In this document: piece after piece, positions 1 through 7,323 of the stretch | Layout: each line of letters begins with the position of its first letter | How positions within the stretch are numbered: the first letter of the stretch is position 1 | Source of the DNA: Alphaproteobacteria bacterium UBA4588 | GTDB taxonomy: Bacteria > Pseudomonadota > Alphaproteobacteria > Puniceispirillales > Puniceispirillaceae | Direction of reading: 5' to 3' | DNA: 13,725 nt | NCBI GenBank assembly: GCA_002387605.1 | Contig: DGJU01000025.1 | Location: 28,424-42,148, forward strand | Made by a program: the position numbers and the translations under genes | The notes under the pieces: generated by a model | Databases searched by the model: none | The model's input: the letters and a program-made list of their open reading frames with translations, nothing else | Told to the model about the DNA's origin: nothing

Positions 1-2034
1 GCTCTTGGCGATATGGTTCAGCGCGAACATCATTTCGCAATCGTTGATGAAGTTGATTCTATTCTTATTGATGAAGCTCGTACGCCGCTGATTATTTCAG
101 GACCAGCAGAAACATCGCCTGAACTCTATAACGCTGTTGATAAAATCATTCCGCTTCTTACCGCAGAAGATTTCGACCTCGATGAGAAGGGCCGCAATGT
201 GACGCTTACTGAAGAGGGGGTTGCTCATTGCGAGAACGCCTTGCAGCAAGCTGGCCTGATGAGTGACGGTAGCCTGTATGATATTAATCATGTTGGGCTT
301 TTGCATCATGTTATGCAGGCCTTGCGCGCACATAAAATGTTCCAGCGTGATACTAGTTATATGGTGAAACAGGGGCTGGTTGTCATTATTGATGAATTTA
401 CCGGCCGCGCAATGGATGGGCGCCGCTATTCTGAGGGGCTTCATCAGGCGATTGAAGCCAAAGAAAATGTAGAAATTCAGGCTGAGAACCAGACATTAGC
501 GTCTGTTACCTTCCAGAATTATTTCAGGCTTTATGAAAAGCTGGCTGGTATGACAGGTACAGCCATGACCGAAGCCGGCGAATTTTCGGAAATCTACAGC
601 CTTGAAGTTGTTGCCATGCCGACCAATCGGCCTGTGCAGCGGATAGACCATGATGATGAAGTCTACCGCACCTCAAAAGAGCGCGATCAGGCTGTTATTG
701 ATTTGATTGCTGACTGCCAGAAACGTGGCCAGCCCATGCTGGTTGGTACTGTTACGATCGAAAAATCTGAGCATCTATCAGCGGCGCTTTCGGCAGCTAA
801 CATTTCGCATCAGGTGCTCAATGCACGGTTTCATGAAGAAGAAGCAAAGATTATTGCGCTTGCCGGTGTGCCGGGCAGCGTAACAATCGCAACCAATATG
901 GCCGGCCGCGGCACAGATATTCAGCTAGGCGGCAATCTAGATATGCGCGTTGCTCAGGAAGCTACAGCAGCAGATGGGTCTATAAAACAGGCAAAAGCCA
1001 CGGCAATTTCTGATGAAATTGCAGTGTTGAAGGAACAGGCACTGGCCGAAGGCGGCCTTTATGTCATCGGCACGGAGCGTCATGAATCGCGCAGGATTGA
1101 TAACCAGCTGCGGGGCCGTACAGGTCGTCAGGGTGATCCGGGCGCCTCGAAATTCTTTTTATCACTAGAAGACGATCTGATGCGTATTTTTGGGTCTGAA
1201 AAACTGGATGGTATGCTACAGAAATTGGGTCTTGAAGAGGGTGAAGCCATTACCCACCCCTGGATCAATAAAGCTGTTGAAAAAGCCCAGTCAAAAGTCG
1301 AAGCCCATAATTTCGAAATTAGAAAACAGCTTCTGAAATATGATGATGTAATGAATGACCAGCGCCATGTTGTTTTTGGTCAGCGCCGGGAAATCATGCA
1401 GGCAGAAGATGTGCATGAAACTGTGCGTGATATGCGCCATGATACAATTGATAATATGGTCACAGAAGCTATCCCGCAGGGAAGCTATGCTGACCAGTGG
1501 GACGCAGAAAAGCTGGATAACTCAGCCCGCAATGTTTTGGGGGTCGAGGTGCCTGCAGCAGACTGGATTGCTGAAGATGGCATTGCTGAGGCAGAAATAA
1601 TCGAACGTCTTCAACAGCTCTCTGACCGCTATATGGCTGAAAAAGCAGTAAGATTTGGCTCAGAAACCATGCGAATGGCTGAAAAGTCTTTGCTTTTGCA
1701 GGTGCTTGACCAGCAATGGAAAGAACATTTACTGCAGTTGGAACAGCTTCGTCAGGGCATTAGTCTGCGTGCCTATGCCCAGAAAGATCCGTTAAACGAA
1801 TATAAACGTGAAGCCTTCATGATGTTTGACAGCATGCTTAATAGTATGCGCCAGACAGTAACAATGGCCTTATCCCATGTTGAAATTCGCGCTCCAGATG
1901 CGTCGCAGGAAGAGCGGCCCGCCGCGCAACCGAGCCAGCGCCAGGCGGGATTAATAGATCAGAAGATTTCGCGTAATGCGCCATGCCCTTGCGGTTCGGG
2001 CAAGAAATACAAATATTGTCATGGTAAATTATAG
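1..2034 (+). CDS. secA: Preprotein translocase ATPase SecA (5' end missing)
   Basis: SecA is the motor ATPase that pushes unfolded preproteins through the SecYEG channel at the inner membrane. The reading frame is open from the first base, so the gene begins upstream; about 200 N-terminal residues, including the Walker A region, are absent. The partial protein has 677 residues. It opens with the Walker B/DEAD-like stretch DEVDSILIDEARTPLIISG (about residues 16-34 of the fragment). It then shows TGTAMTEAGEF, the motif V-like NMAGRGTDIQLGGN and the motif VI-like QLRGRTGRQGDPG of the second nucleotide-binding fold, then the helical scaffold region. The last 22 residues are a SEC-C zinc/SecB-binding tail with the CPCGSGKKYKYCH pattern (cysteines at fragment residues 662, 664 and 673). 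The first methionine codon (position 13) lies inside conserved sequence and is not the start. No frameshift or stop is seen. Identification is essentially certain. Confidence 0.98.
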   Translation, partial: ALGDMVQREHHFAIVDEVDSILIDEARTPLIISGPAETSPELYNAVDKIIPLLTAEDFDLDEKGRNVTLTEEGVAHCENALQQAGLMSDGSLYDINHVGLLHHVMQALRAHKMFQRDTSYMVKQGLVVIIDEFTGRAMDGRRYSEGLHQAIEAKENVEIQAENQTLASVTFQNYFRLYEKLAGMTGTAMTEAGEFSEIYSLEVVAMPTNRPVQRIDHDDEVYRTSKERDQAVIDLIADCQKRGQPMLVGTVTIEKSEHLSAALSAANISHQVLNARFHEEEAKIIALAGVPGSVTIATNMAGRGTDIQLGGNLDMRVAQEATAADGSIKQAKATAISDEIAVLKEQALAEGGLYVIGTERHESRRIDNQLRGRTGRQGDPGASKFFLSLEDDLMRIFGSEKLDGMLQKLGLEEGEAITHPWINKAVEKAQSKVEAHNFEIRKQLLKYDDVMNDQRHVVFGQRREIMQAEDVHETVRDMRHDTIDNMVTEAIPQGSYADQWDAEKLDNSARNVLGVEVPAADWIAEDGIAEAEIIERLQQLSDRYMAEKAVRFGSETMRMAEKSLLLQVLDQQWKEHLLQLEQLRQGISLRAYAQKDPLNEYKREAFMMFDSMLNSMRQTVTMALSHVEIRAPDASQEERPAAQPSQRQAGLIDQKISRNAPCPCGSGKKYKYCHGKL

Positions 2035-2070
2035 CCGGTAGTAAGCTCATCACGAGCGCCGAAGGTTAGG

Positions 2071-2103
2071 ATGGTGATTAACATGAGCAACGTACACAGA
2101 TGA
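2071..2103 (+). other. Possible 10-codon leader ORF overlapping the DUF1178 start
   Basis: A tiny frame reading MVINMSNVHR begins at an ATG preceded by GAAGG (2061-2065, 5 nt spacing). Its TGA stop (2101-2103) overlaps the ATG of the DUF1178 gene (2100-2102) as ATGA. The DUF1178 start itself has no clear Shine-Dalgarno sequence at normal spacing. This arrangement would permit translational coupling. It is an inference from layout only; a frame this short arises easily by chance, and no homology is recognised. Confidence 0.2.
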
Positions 2104-2657
2104 TAAAATTTACACTCAATTGTGCTGACCAGCATGTTTTTGAGTGCTGGTTTCCTAATTCTGACAGCCTGTCTCGTCAGCTTGGCTTAAAGCTAGTTGA
2201 TTGTCCGATATGTGGCTCGGTGGACGTTATCCGGCCACTTTCTGCCCCTAATTTGTCGACACCCAAGACGCGGTCACGTTCGGCCACGCCAGACCACATA
2301 GACCCAAGCCAAATAGATTCAGGTCACATAAATTCAGGGCAAATGGATTCAGGCCAAACAGACGCAGATGAAAGACAGCGCCAGCAGACGAAACAGGTCA
2401 GGGGGCCTGTAACATCTGGTGTTGCTGTGCCGCCACCAAGCGATGTCATGCGGAGCATGTTGCGTGATATGCAAAAACTTGTTGAGCGCGATTTCACCCA
2501 TGTCGGGGATAATTTCGCAGCAGAGGCGCGTAAAATCCATTCAGGAGAAGCTGAAGCTGAAAGTATCTACGGGCAGTGCACGCCAGATGAGCAGGCAGAA
2601 CTTGAAGAAGAAGGCATTACGGTTGGTGTTCTGCCATGGTTGCCGCCGGATAATTAG
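2100..2657 (+). CDS. DUF1178 family zinc-ribbon-like protein
   Basis: This 185-residue protein belongs to DUF1178, a proteobacterial family of unknown function. The N-terminus MIKFTLNCADQHVFECWF matches the family's usual opening, with a short-spaced cysteine at residue 8. A CPICGS knuckle at about residues 36-41 suggests a zinc ribbon. The conserved C-terminal part (about 115-185) contains the stretch VERDFTHVGDNFAAEARKIHSGEAEAESIYGQ and ends near LPWLPPDN. Between them is a low-complexity linker with five imperfect five-residue units of the type [HQ]-[IM]-[DN]-S-G (residues 66-90), which makes this copy somewhat longer than the roughly 150 residues I expect for the family. The ATG at 2100 is the only possible start: an in-frame TAA lies at 2079 with no start codon between. 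The gene follows secA by 65 bp and converges on ubiG with a 3-bp gap. Role unknown. Confidence 0.9.
   Translation: MIKFTLNCADQHVFECWFPNSDSLSRQLGLKLVDCPICGSVDVIRPLSAPNLSTPKTRSRSATPDHIDPSQIDSGHINSGQMDSGQTDADERQRQQTKQVRGPVTSGVAVPPPSDVMRSMLRDMQKLVERDFTHVGDNFAAEARKIHSGEAEAESIYGQCTPDEQAELEEEGITVGVLPWLPPDN
2295..2369 (+). repeat. Five imperfect 15-nt tandem repeats within the DUF1178 gene
   Basis: Five consecutive 15-nt units begin at 2295, 2310, 2325, 2340 and 2355. The middle three follow the pattern CAnAT(A/G)(A/G)ATTCAGGn closely, and the two outer units are more diverged. In frame they encode HIDPS, QIDSG, HINSG, QMDSG and QTDAD. The unit length is a multiple of three, so copy number can change without breaking the gene. 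The block lies in the linker between the N-terminal zinc knuckle and the conserved C-terminal part. Confidence 0.85.
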
Positions 2658-2660
2658 GCG

Positions 2661-3422
2661 CTAGGTAAAGCTTCCAGCCGCGCCATAATTTACCGCTGTT
2701 ATGGGTGACATTTTGAACGTGCCCATTGGCGTTGGCACAAAGCCTGTTACATCATCAATCAGAATACCGCACTCCTGAAACACGGCGCGTAATTCTGCTG
2801 GACGAACGAATTTTTCAAACTGGTGCGTGCCAGCTGGAACAATTTTCAAGACATATTCTGCCGCGAATTTTGCAAATAACAGGGCCGGCATCGTCCGGTT
2901 AATTGTTGTTATGACTACGACGCCATCTGGTGCTAACAGTTGTGCAATGGTCTCTGTAAAGGCCTTAATATCAGAAACATGTTCGATGACCTCTGAGGCA
3001 TAAATAACGTCGAAATGGTGCTGGTAGTCAGCTATAGCGGCAAGCTCTTCTGATGCCATGCAGCGATAATCAATAGCAATATTGTGATCTGTTGCATGCG
3101 CTGTGGCGGCGGCAATAGCGCCATCAGAAGCATCAATGGCAGTTACGGTTGCGCCAAGCCGCGCAATAGGTTCTGCCAATAGCCCGCCGCCACAGCCAAT
3201 ATCAAGTATGTTAAGATGCGCAAAAGGCAGGTCTGAGGATGTCTCTGCAGGAACAAGCCCACGATTTTGAATGGATTTGCGAATATAATCTAGCCGGATA
3301 GGCGTGAAGAGATGCAGTGGCTTCATCGGCCCTGTTTCATCCCACCAGCTATTTGCGAGTGCGTTAAACCTGTTAATATCACTTTGGTCGATGGTGCCAG
3401 CAGGTGTCTTTGGGGCTGTCAT
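2661..3422 (-). CDS. ubiG: Ubiquinone biosynthesis O-methyltransferase UbiG
   Basis: UbiG performs both S-adenosylmethionine-dependent O-methylations of the ubiquinone head group (the polyprenyl dihydroxybenzene and the final demethylubiquinol steps), at the inner membrane. The protein has 253 residues, close to the family norm of about 240. It opens with the family-typical region around NRFNALANSWWDETGPMKPLHLF (about residues 18-39). The SAM-binding motif I is LDIGCGGGLLAEPIARLGA (73-91), followed by the acidic loop AIDAS (95-99). VIYASEVIEHV (139-149) is the motif II/III region, and GTHQFEKFVRPAE (198-210) corresponds to the UbiG-specific GTHxxxKF segment. The ATG has a purine-rich AGAAAGAG upstream. 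The gene faces the DUF1178 gene tail to tail and is divergent from lysC, a ubiG-lysC adjacency I associate with alphaproteobacteria. Confidence 0.96.
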   Translation of the reverse strand: MTAPKTPAGTIDQSDINRFNALANSWWDETGPMKPLHLFTPIRLDYIRKSIQNRGLVPAETSSDLPFAHLNILDIGCGGGLLAEPIARLGATVTAIDASDGAIAAATAHATDHNIAIDYRCMASEELAAIADYQHHFDVIYASEVIEHVSDIKAFTETIAQLLAPDGVVVITTINRTMPALLFAKFAAEYVLKIVPAGTHQFEKFVRPAELRAVFQECGILIDDVTGFVPTPMGTFKMSPITAVNYGAAGSFT

Positions 3423-3586
3423 TATTGCTCTTTCTTATTTGTCTTATGGCCCGTTGTTTTTACTGCAGGTCTTTCCTGTCCGAAGCAAAAGGTGTAGAAG
3501 TGGGCTCATTTATTATGTGAGGCGCCATTCAGGTTTGCATATGCCCTGCTTTGTCCTCGCGATGACTATAGATCAGTTGGAGTAAA
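3423..3586. promoter_or_regulatory. Divergent spacer between ubiG and lysC
   Basis: This 164-bp non-coding stretch must hold the promoters of both ubiG (-) and lysC (+), since their start codons face outward from it. The lysC ribosome binding site TTGGAG lies at 3577-3582, 4 nt before its ATG. A TATAGA at 3567-3572 resembles a -10 element, but it is too close to the start and has no well-spaced -35 partner, so I do not assign a promoter. The small frames that cross it look like chance readings. Confidence 0.45.
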
Positions 3587-4807
3587 ATGGCACGTATCGT
3601 TCAAAAATTCGGGGGCACTTCGGTTGCTGATCTTGACCGTATCCGCGCTGTTGCACAGCGTGTGAAGGCGGAAGTTGATGCCGGAAACGAAGTGGCTGTG
3701 GTGGTGTCTGCGATGTCGGGTACAACAAACCAGCTTGTGGAGTGGAGCCGTGAAATCGGTCCTGTCCATGATGCCCGTGAATATGACGTTGTTGTTTCTA
3801 CCGGCGAGCAGGTCACCGTTGGCTTGCTTGCAATAGCTTTGCAAAATATCGGGATTGATGCCCGTTCATGGCTTGGCTGGCAGATAGCTCTGCATACAAA
3901 TGACGTTCATGGGTCTGCCCGCATTGAATCAATTGACACAGACAAGCTAGATGAGCGCCTATCATCAGGTCAGGTTGCTGTTGTTGCTGGTTTTCAGGGG
4001 ATTGGGCCTGATGGGCGTATCTCTACCCTTGGCCGCGGCGGGTCTGATACATCCGCTGTTGCGCTTGCTGCTGCGCTAAATGCAGATAGATGTGATATCT
4101 ACACAGATGTTGACGGTGTCTATACTACCGATCCGCGCATGATGCCAAAGGCACGCAAGTTAGAACGTATCACCTTTGAAGAAATGCTGGAGATGGCGTC
4201 AGCCGGGGCAAAAGTCTTGGAAACCCGCTCTGTTGCAATGGCGATGCGCTATGATGTTAACCTTCAGGTCCTGTCGAGCTTTTCAGATCAGCCGGGAACA
4301 CTGGTCGTAAATGAGGAACAGAATATGGAACAGCAGAAAATTAGCGGTATTGCCTATAGCCGTGATGAAGCAAAAATTACACTGGTTGGCTTACCTGATC
4401 GGCCAGGTATCGCTGCTTATATTTTCGGTGTGCTTGCTGATAATCATATCAATGTCGATATGATTGTGCAGAGTGCCTCAGCCGATAAGACACAGACAGA
4501 TATTACCTTCTCGCTTGGCAGCCTTGACGTTGAAAAAGCCATTGGCGTGCTGAAGGCCGAAGAACAGAAACTTGAATATAAAGATATCGTAGGCGATGTA
4601 GATGTTGCCAAGATTTCTATCATTGGTACAGCAATGCGAACACAACCCGGAATTGCAAAGACGATGTTTTCGGTGCTGGCAGAAAAGGGTATTAACCTGC
4701 ATGTCATTTCAACATCAGAAATTAAGATATCGGTGCTTGTTGATACGAACTATACAGAGCTTGCGGTGCGCTCGCTTCATGATGCTTTTCAGTTAGATGA
4801 AGCCTAA
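3587..4807 (+). CDS. lysC: Aspartate kinase
   Basis: Aspartate kinase phosphorylates aspartate to aspartyl-4-phosphate, the first step towards lysine (via diaminopimelate), threonine and methionine, and is usually feedback-controlled by end products. The 406-residue protein is the monofunctional type with an N-terminal amino-acid kinase domain and two C-terminal ACT domains. Visible motifs are KFGGTS (7-12), the STGE substrate loop (71-74), GRGGSDTS (149-156) and TDVDGVYTTDPR (173-184). The ACT region begins near residue 262 with KITLVGLPDRPG, and the second repeat near 343 with KISIIGTAMRTQPG. The start at ATG 3587 has GGAG upstream and matches the family opening MARIVQKFGGTS. An in-frame ATG at codon 247 with its own AGGA could start a separate beta subunit (see the separate entry). 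There is no homoserine dehydrogenase fusion. Confidence 0.98.
   Translation: MARIVQKFGGTSVADLDRIRAVAQRVKAEVDAGNEVAVVVSAMSGTTNQLVEWSREIGPVHDAREYDVVVSTGEQVTVGLLAIALQNIGIDARSWLGWQIALHTNDVHGSARIESIDTDKLDERLSSGQVAVVAGFQGIGPDGRISTLGRGGSDTSAVALAAALNADRCDIYTDVDGVYTTDPRMMPKARKLERITFEEMLEMASAGAKVLETRSVAMAMRYDVNLQVLSSFSDQPGTLVVNEEQNMEQQKISGIAYSRDEAKITLVGLPDRPGIAAYIFGVLADNHINVDMIVQSASADKTQTDITFSLGSLDVEKAIGVLKAEEQKLEYKDIVGDVDVAKISIIGTAMRTQPGIAKTMFSVLAEKGINLHVISTSEIKISVLVDTNYTELAVRSLHDAFQLDEA
4314..4327 (+). promoter_or_regulatory. Candidate internal ribosome binding site and start within lysC
   Basis: AGGA at 4314-4317 is followed after 7 nt by an in-frame ATG at 4325-4327 (Met247). It lies just before the ACT domains, in the segment NEEQNMEQQ. 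Initiation here would give a 160-residue regulatory polypeptide. Aspartokinases of Corynebacterium and Bacillus (LysC) are known to make such an in-phase beta subunit, and their beta starts lie at about the same domain boundary. The AGGA could also be a by-product of the Glu-Glu codons, so the call is tentative. Confidence 0.4.
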
Positions 4808-4878
4808 TATCTAGCAGGCTAAACAGACGCTTGCAGATAATAAAAAAAGACGTGTCCAGTATAAATTAAATATTTTTC

Positions 4879-4919
4879 TTGGTAAAACATTGCAACTTAG
4901 GGTATTAATTCGGTAGGAT
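4879..4919 (+). promoter_or_regulatory. Possible promoter(s) upstream of the rodZ-like gene
   Basis: The 145-bp AT-rich gap between lysC and the rodZ-like gene contains two overlapping sigma70-like pairs. One is TTGGTA (4879-4884) with TATTAA (4903-4908), spacer 18. The other is TTGCAA (4890-4895) with TAGGAT (4914-4919), spacer 18. Either would give a short leader before the start at 4953. Matches to the consensus are partial, so this is a weak call. The gap is nonetheless a reasonable place for the start of a new transcription unit. Confidence 0.25.
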
Positions 4920-4936
4920 TAGTGTTCGTTTGACTA

Positions 4937-4944
4937 AAAGGTGG
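4937..4944 (+). promoter_or_regulatory. Ribosome binding site fixing the rodZ-like start
   Basis: AAAGGTGG lies 8 nt before the ATG at 4953. A GTG at 4941 is in the same frame but falls inside this Shine-Dalgarno sequence, so the downstream ATG is the better start. Confidence 0.65.
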
Positions 4945-4952
4945 TAGGCAAA

Positions 4953-6044
4953 ATGCTTTCCGAAGGCGAACAGAAGGCCGCAAGCACAGTGAATGCCGAT
5001 ATTGGCTCTGCGCTTCGCGATGCTCGAACAATCGCAGGCATTACGCTTGAGGATGTGGCTCGTCGCACCCGAATTTCCAAAAGCTTTCTTGAATTTATTG
5101 AATTAAACCAGTTCGATAAGCTTCCCGGTGTTGGGTATATCCCAGGCTTCATCCGAAATTACTGCACAGCCATTTCAGTTGATCCCGCTCCTTATATTGA
5201 GGTGTTCAAAACATCTCTGACTGAAACAGAAGCGAAGCCTGAATATAAATTTCATGTGCAGGCTCTGGTGCCGAAAATGGCTGGTAGTGTTGTTGCAATG
5301 ATAGTCGTGGCAGCGGCTCTTTCAGGCTATGTCGGCTGGACACTCATTGATTCTGAGGAAATAAGCGACCCTGTTATTGTCGCACAATCATCGCTGATGC
5401 CGGCAGATGAAGTTGCGCAAAAGCTGGGCGAGCAGCAAATGGCATTAGCTCCGGTAGCATCCATAATTGATGATAGTGCAGCACCTATTGCTGGTGCGCC
5501 TGAAAATGTAGCAGAAGAAACGCTTTATCTTGAGAAACAGACTGCTGAAAGTGATGCGACCATCCCTGTAGAGATGCCGGTTCAGGATGATGTGGCGCAG
5601 GCTGAGACGCCTGTGGCTATTCCGCAACCTTTACTAAGCGAACCTAAAACAGAAACGACAGCGACTATTGATACCAATCTGGCGACGCAATCTATTGCTG
5701 AAAGCCAAGATAGCACTATCGATACGCCTGTAGCAGTTGCCGGTGCGCAGGCAACATCGCGGCAAATCTCCAGCGAACTTATTATTAAGGCAACCTCGAC
5801 ATCTTGGGTTGAGATAGTGCGTGCTGATGGCGAAGTTTCAGTCTCTAAATTGATGCGTTCAGGCGATAGTCTGGTTGCCACCATCGGTAAAAATTTATTT
5901 TTGAGTACGGGAAATGCAGGCGGTCTTACCTTGCAGACCTCTACTATCGAGCCGTTTTCGGCTGGCAATGTTGGTGAAATTCTGCGTGATTTACCGCTTA
6001 ATTTCGACGCTATTGTTTCACGGCGTGATCTCTCCACCTATTAG
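4953..6044 (+). CDS. rodZ: RodZ-like membrane protein (HTH, transmembrane helix, DUF4115)
   Basis: RodZ links MreB filaments to the membrane-bound elongation machinery and helps keep rod shape; the helix-turn-helix contacts MreB rather than DNA in studied cases. Counting from ATG 4953 (363 residues), a Cro/CI-type helix-turn-helix spans about 17-71, with the typical ITLEDVARRTRISKSFLEFIE and LPGVGYIPGFIRNY. One hydrophobic helix lies at about 110-132. An acidic Thr/Ala/Glu-rich linker with no recognisable fold runs from 133 to 274. The periplasmic C-terminal part (275-363) begins LIIKATSTSWVEIVRADG, like the DUF4115 domain. The order rodZ-ispG-hisS is the same as in E. coli, which supports the call. 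The linker and tail diverge, so rodZ is assigned on architecture and context. It could instead be annotated as a helix-turn-helix/DUF4115 protein. Confidence 0.85.
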   Translation: MLSEGEQKAASTVNADIGSALRDARTIAGITLEDVARRTRISKSFLEFIELNQFDKLPGVGYIPGFIRNYCTAISVDPAPYIEVFKTSLTETEAKPEYKFHVQALVPKMAGSVVAMIVVAAALSGYVGWTLIDSEEISDPVIVAQSSLMPADEVAQKLGEQQMALAPVASIIDDSAAPIAGAPENVAEETLYLEKQTAESDATIPVEMPVQDDVAQAETPVAIPQPLLSEPKTETTATIDTNLATQSIAESQDSTIDTPVAVAGAQATSRQISSELIIKATSTSWVEIVRADGEVSVSKLMRSGDSLVATIGKNLFLSTGNAGGLTLQTSTIEPFSAGNVGEILRDLPLNFDAIVSRRDLSTY

Positions 6045-6049
6045 CGTTT

Positions 6050-6077
6050 TATGGCAATAAGGGTTAGCCATAGCCCT
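6050..6077 (+). promoter_or_regulatory. Competing hairpins after the rodZ-like gene, before ispG
   Basis: Between the rodZ-like stop (6044) and ispG (6168) two mutually exclusive stems can form. Stem A pairs AGGGTTA (6060-6066) with TAGCCCT (6071-6077) around a GCCA loop, with one G-U pair. Stem B pairs TATGGC (6050-6055) with GCCATA (6067-6072). Stem A is followed 8 nt later by TTTT (6086-6089), a poor U tract, so it may be a weak terminator or attenuator, or nothing. The rest of this 123-bp gap contains the palindrome GGCTAGCC (6099-6106) and the ispG ribosome binding site. Confidence 0.3.
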
Positions 6078-6167
6078 GAACTCTGTTTTGCTGGTTTCGG
6101 CTAGCCTTTCAGATGGGTCCGGACTATATCTGTATAACGGTAGTGTAACCAAGTGAGGACGTGATAA

Positions 6168-7298
6168 ATGAATGGTCAGGCATATCGTCCTTATCGCCAG
6201 ATAGGCAGGCGCAAAAGCCGGAAAATTCAGGTTGGATCGGTTGCTGTGGGCGGCGATGCGCCTATTTCTGTCCAGACGATGACAAATACATTAACAACTG
6301 ATGTTGCCGCAACACTTGCCCAGATTGAGGCAGCGGCTGTTGCTGGCGCAGATATTGTAAGGGTATCCTGTCCTGATGAGGCAAGTACGGTTGCATTGAA
6401 GGAAATTTGCAAAAATAGCCCGGTTCCGATTATTGCCGATATTCATTTTCATTACCGCCGCGCGCTTGAAGCAGCGGATGCAGGCGCGGCATGTCTTCGT
6501 ATTAATCCTGGAAATATCGGCTCTGCTGACAGAGTGGCAGAAGTTGTTAGGGCTGCGCGGGCTAATGGCTGTTCCATGCGTATCGGGGTAAATGGTGGTT
6601 CACTTGAGAAACATCTGCTTGAAAAATACGGAGAGCCTTGTCCTGAGGCGCTAGTAGAATCAGCGCTCGAGCATGCAAGATTGCTGCAGGATAATGATTT
6701 TCACGAATATAAGATTTCGGTCAAAGCCTCAGATGTGTTTATGGCAGTAGCTGCATATCAGCAGCTCTCCGAGGTTCTGGATTGTCCGCTTCATATTGGC
6801 ATTACCGAAGCTGGCGGTTTGCGCGCTGGCACCGTTAAATCGGCGATCGGGCTCGGCAATCTTCTCTGGGCAGGTATTGGGGATACAATCCGTGTTTCAT
6901 TATCTGCAGACCCCACAGAAGAAGTGCGGGTCGCTTATGAAATGCTCAAATCTCTTGGGTTACGCAGGCGCGGTGTAACGGTAATTTCCTGCCCATCATG
7001 TGCCCGCCAGCAATTTGATGTGATTAGCACAGTTCAGGAAATCGAAGAGCGGCTTGAACATATTAACAAGCCTCTTACGGTCTCAATTATTGGCTGTGTT
7101 GTAAATGGTCCGGGCGAGGCGCGCGAGACAGATATTGGCCTTACCGGCGGCGGTAAGGATACCCATCAGGTCTATATTTCAGGACTTGCTCATCATCGTC
7201 TCCAGAATGATGATATTGTCGAGCATGTTGTCTCACTTGTCGAAGAGCATGTCGCCCGCATTGAGAGCGAAGAAGACAGCGCAGAGCTGACCAGCTAA
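6168..7298 (+). CDS. ispG: 4-hydroxy-3-methylbut-2-enyl diphosphate synthase IspG (GcpE)
   Basis: IspG is the iron-sulphur enzyme that reduces methylerythritol cyclodiphosphate to HMBPP, the penultimate step of the non-mevalonate isoprenoid pathway in the cytoplasm. The product feeds polyprenyl chains for ubiquinone and undecaprenyl phosphate. The 376-residue protein has the short bacterial architecture: a TIM barrel (about 20-265, with SVQTMTNT at 34-41, RVSCPD at 65-70, ADIHFHY at 90-96 and RINPGNIG at 111-118) and a C-terminal cluster domain. The [4Fe-4S] ligands are visible as SCPSC (C275, C278), C310 in GCVVNGPGEA, and E317, spaced as in the E. coli enzyme. ATG 6168 follows GAGGA (6155-6159) at 8 nt. 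The gene lies between rodZ and hisS, as in E. coli. Confidence 0.98.
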   Translation: MNGQAYRPYRQIGRRKSRKIQVGSVAVGGDAPISVQTMTNTLTTDVAATLAQIEAAAVAGADIVRVSCPDEASTVALKEICKNSPVPIIADIHFHYRRALEAADAGAACLRINPGNIGSADRVAEVVRAARANGCSMRIGVNGGSLEKHLLEKYGEPCPEALVESALEHARLLQDNDFHEYKISVKASDVFMAVAAYQQLSEVLDCPLHIGITEAGGLRAGTVKSAIGLGNLLWAGIGDTIRVSLSADPTEEVRVAYEMLKSLGLRRRGVTVISCPSCARQQFDVISTVQEIEERLEHINKPLTVSIIGCVVNGPGEARETDIGLTGGGKDTHQVYISGLAHHRLQNDDIVEHVVSLVEEHVARIESEEDSAELTS

Positions 7299-7323
7299 CA
7301 ATGCGCCGCGCCAGAAGGATAAT

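Noticed and set aside
2295..2369. Tandem repeats as a CRISPR array
   Set aside because: The units are only 15 nt, directly adjacent with no spacers, and stay in frame within a conserved gene.
4814..4834. Hairpin GCAGGC/GCTTGC after lysC as a terminator
   Set aside because: The stem has only 6 bp with one G-U pair and a 9-nt loop, and is followed by an A-rich rather than T-rich stretch, so it does not fit an intrinsic terminator on the + strand.
4941..4952. GTG at 4941 as the start of the rodZ-like gene
   Set aside because: The GTG falls inside the AAAGGTGG ribosome binding site that is correctly spaced for the ATG at 4953.
5582..6037. 151-codon open frame on the - strand within the rodZ-like gene
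   Set aside because: It lies wholly inside the linker and DUF4115 part of a well-supported gene, has no family resemblance, and is best explained as an antisense shadow.
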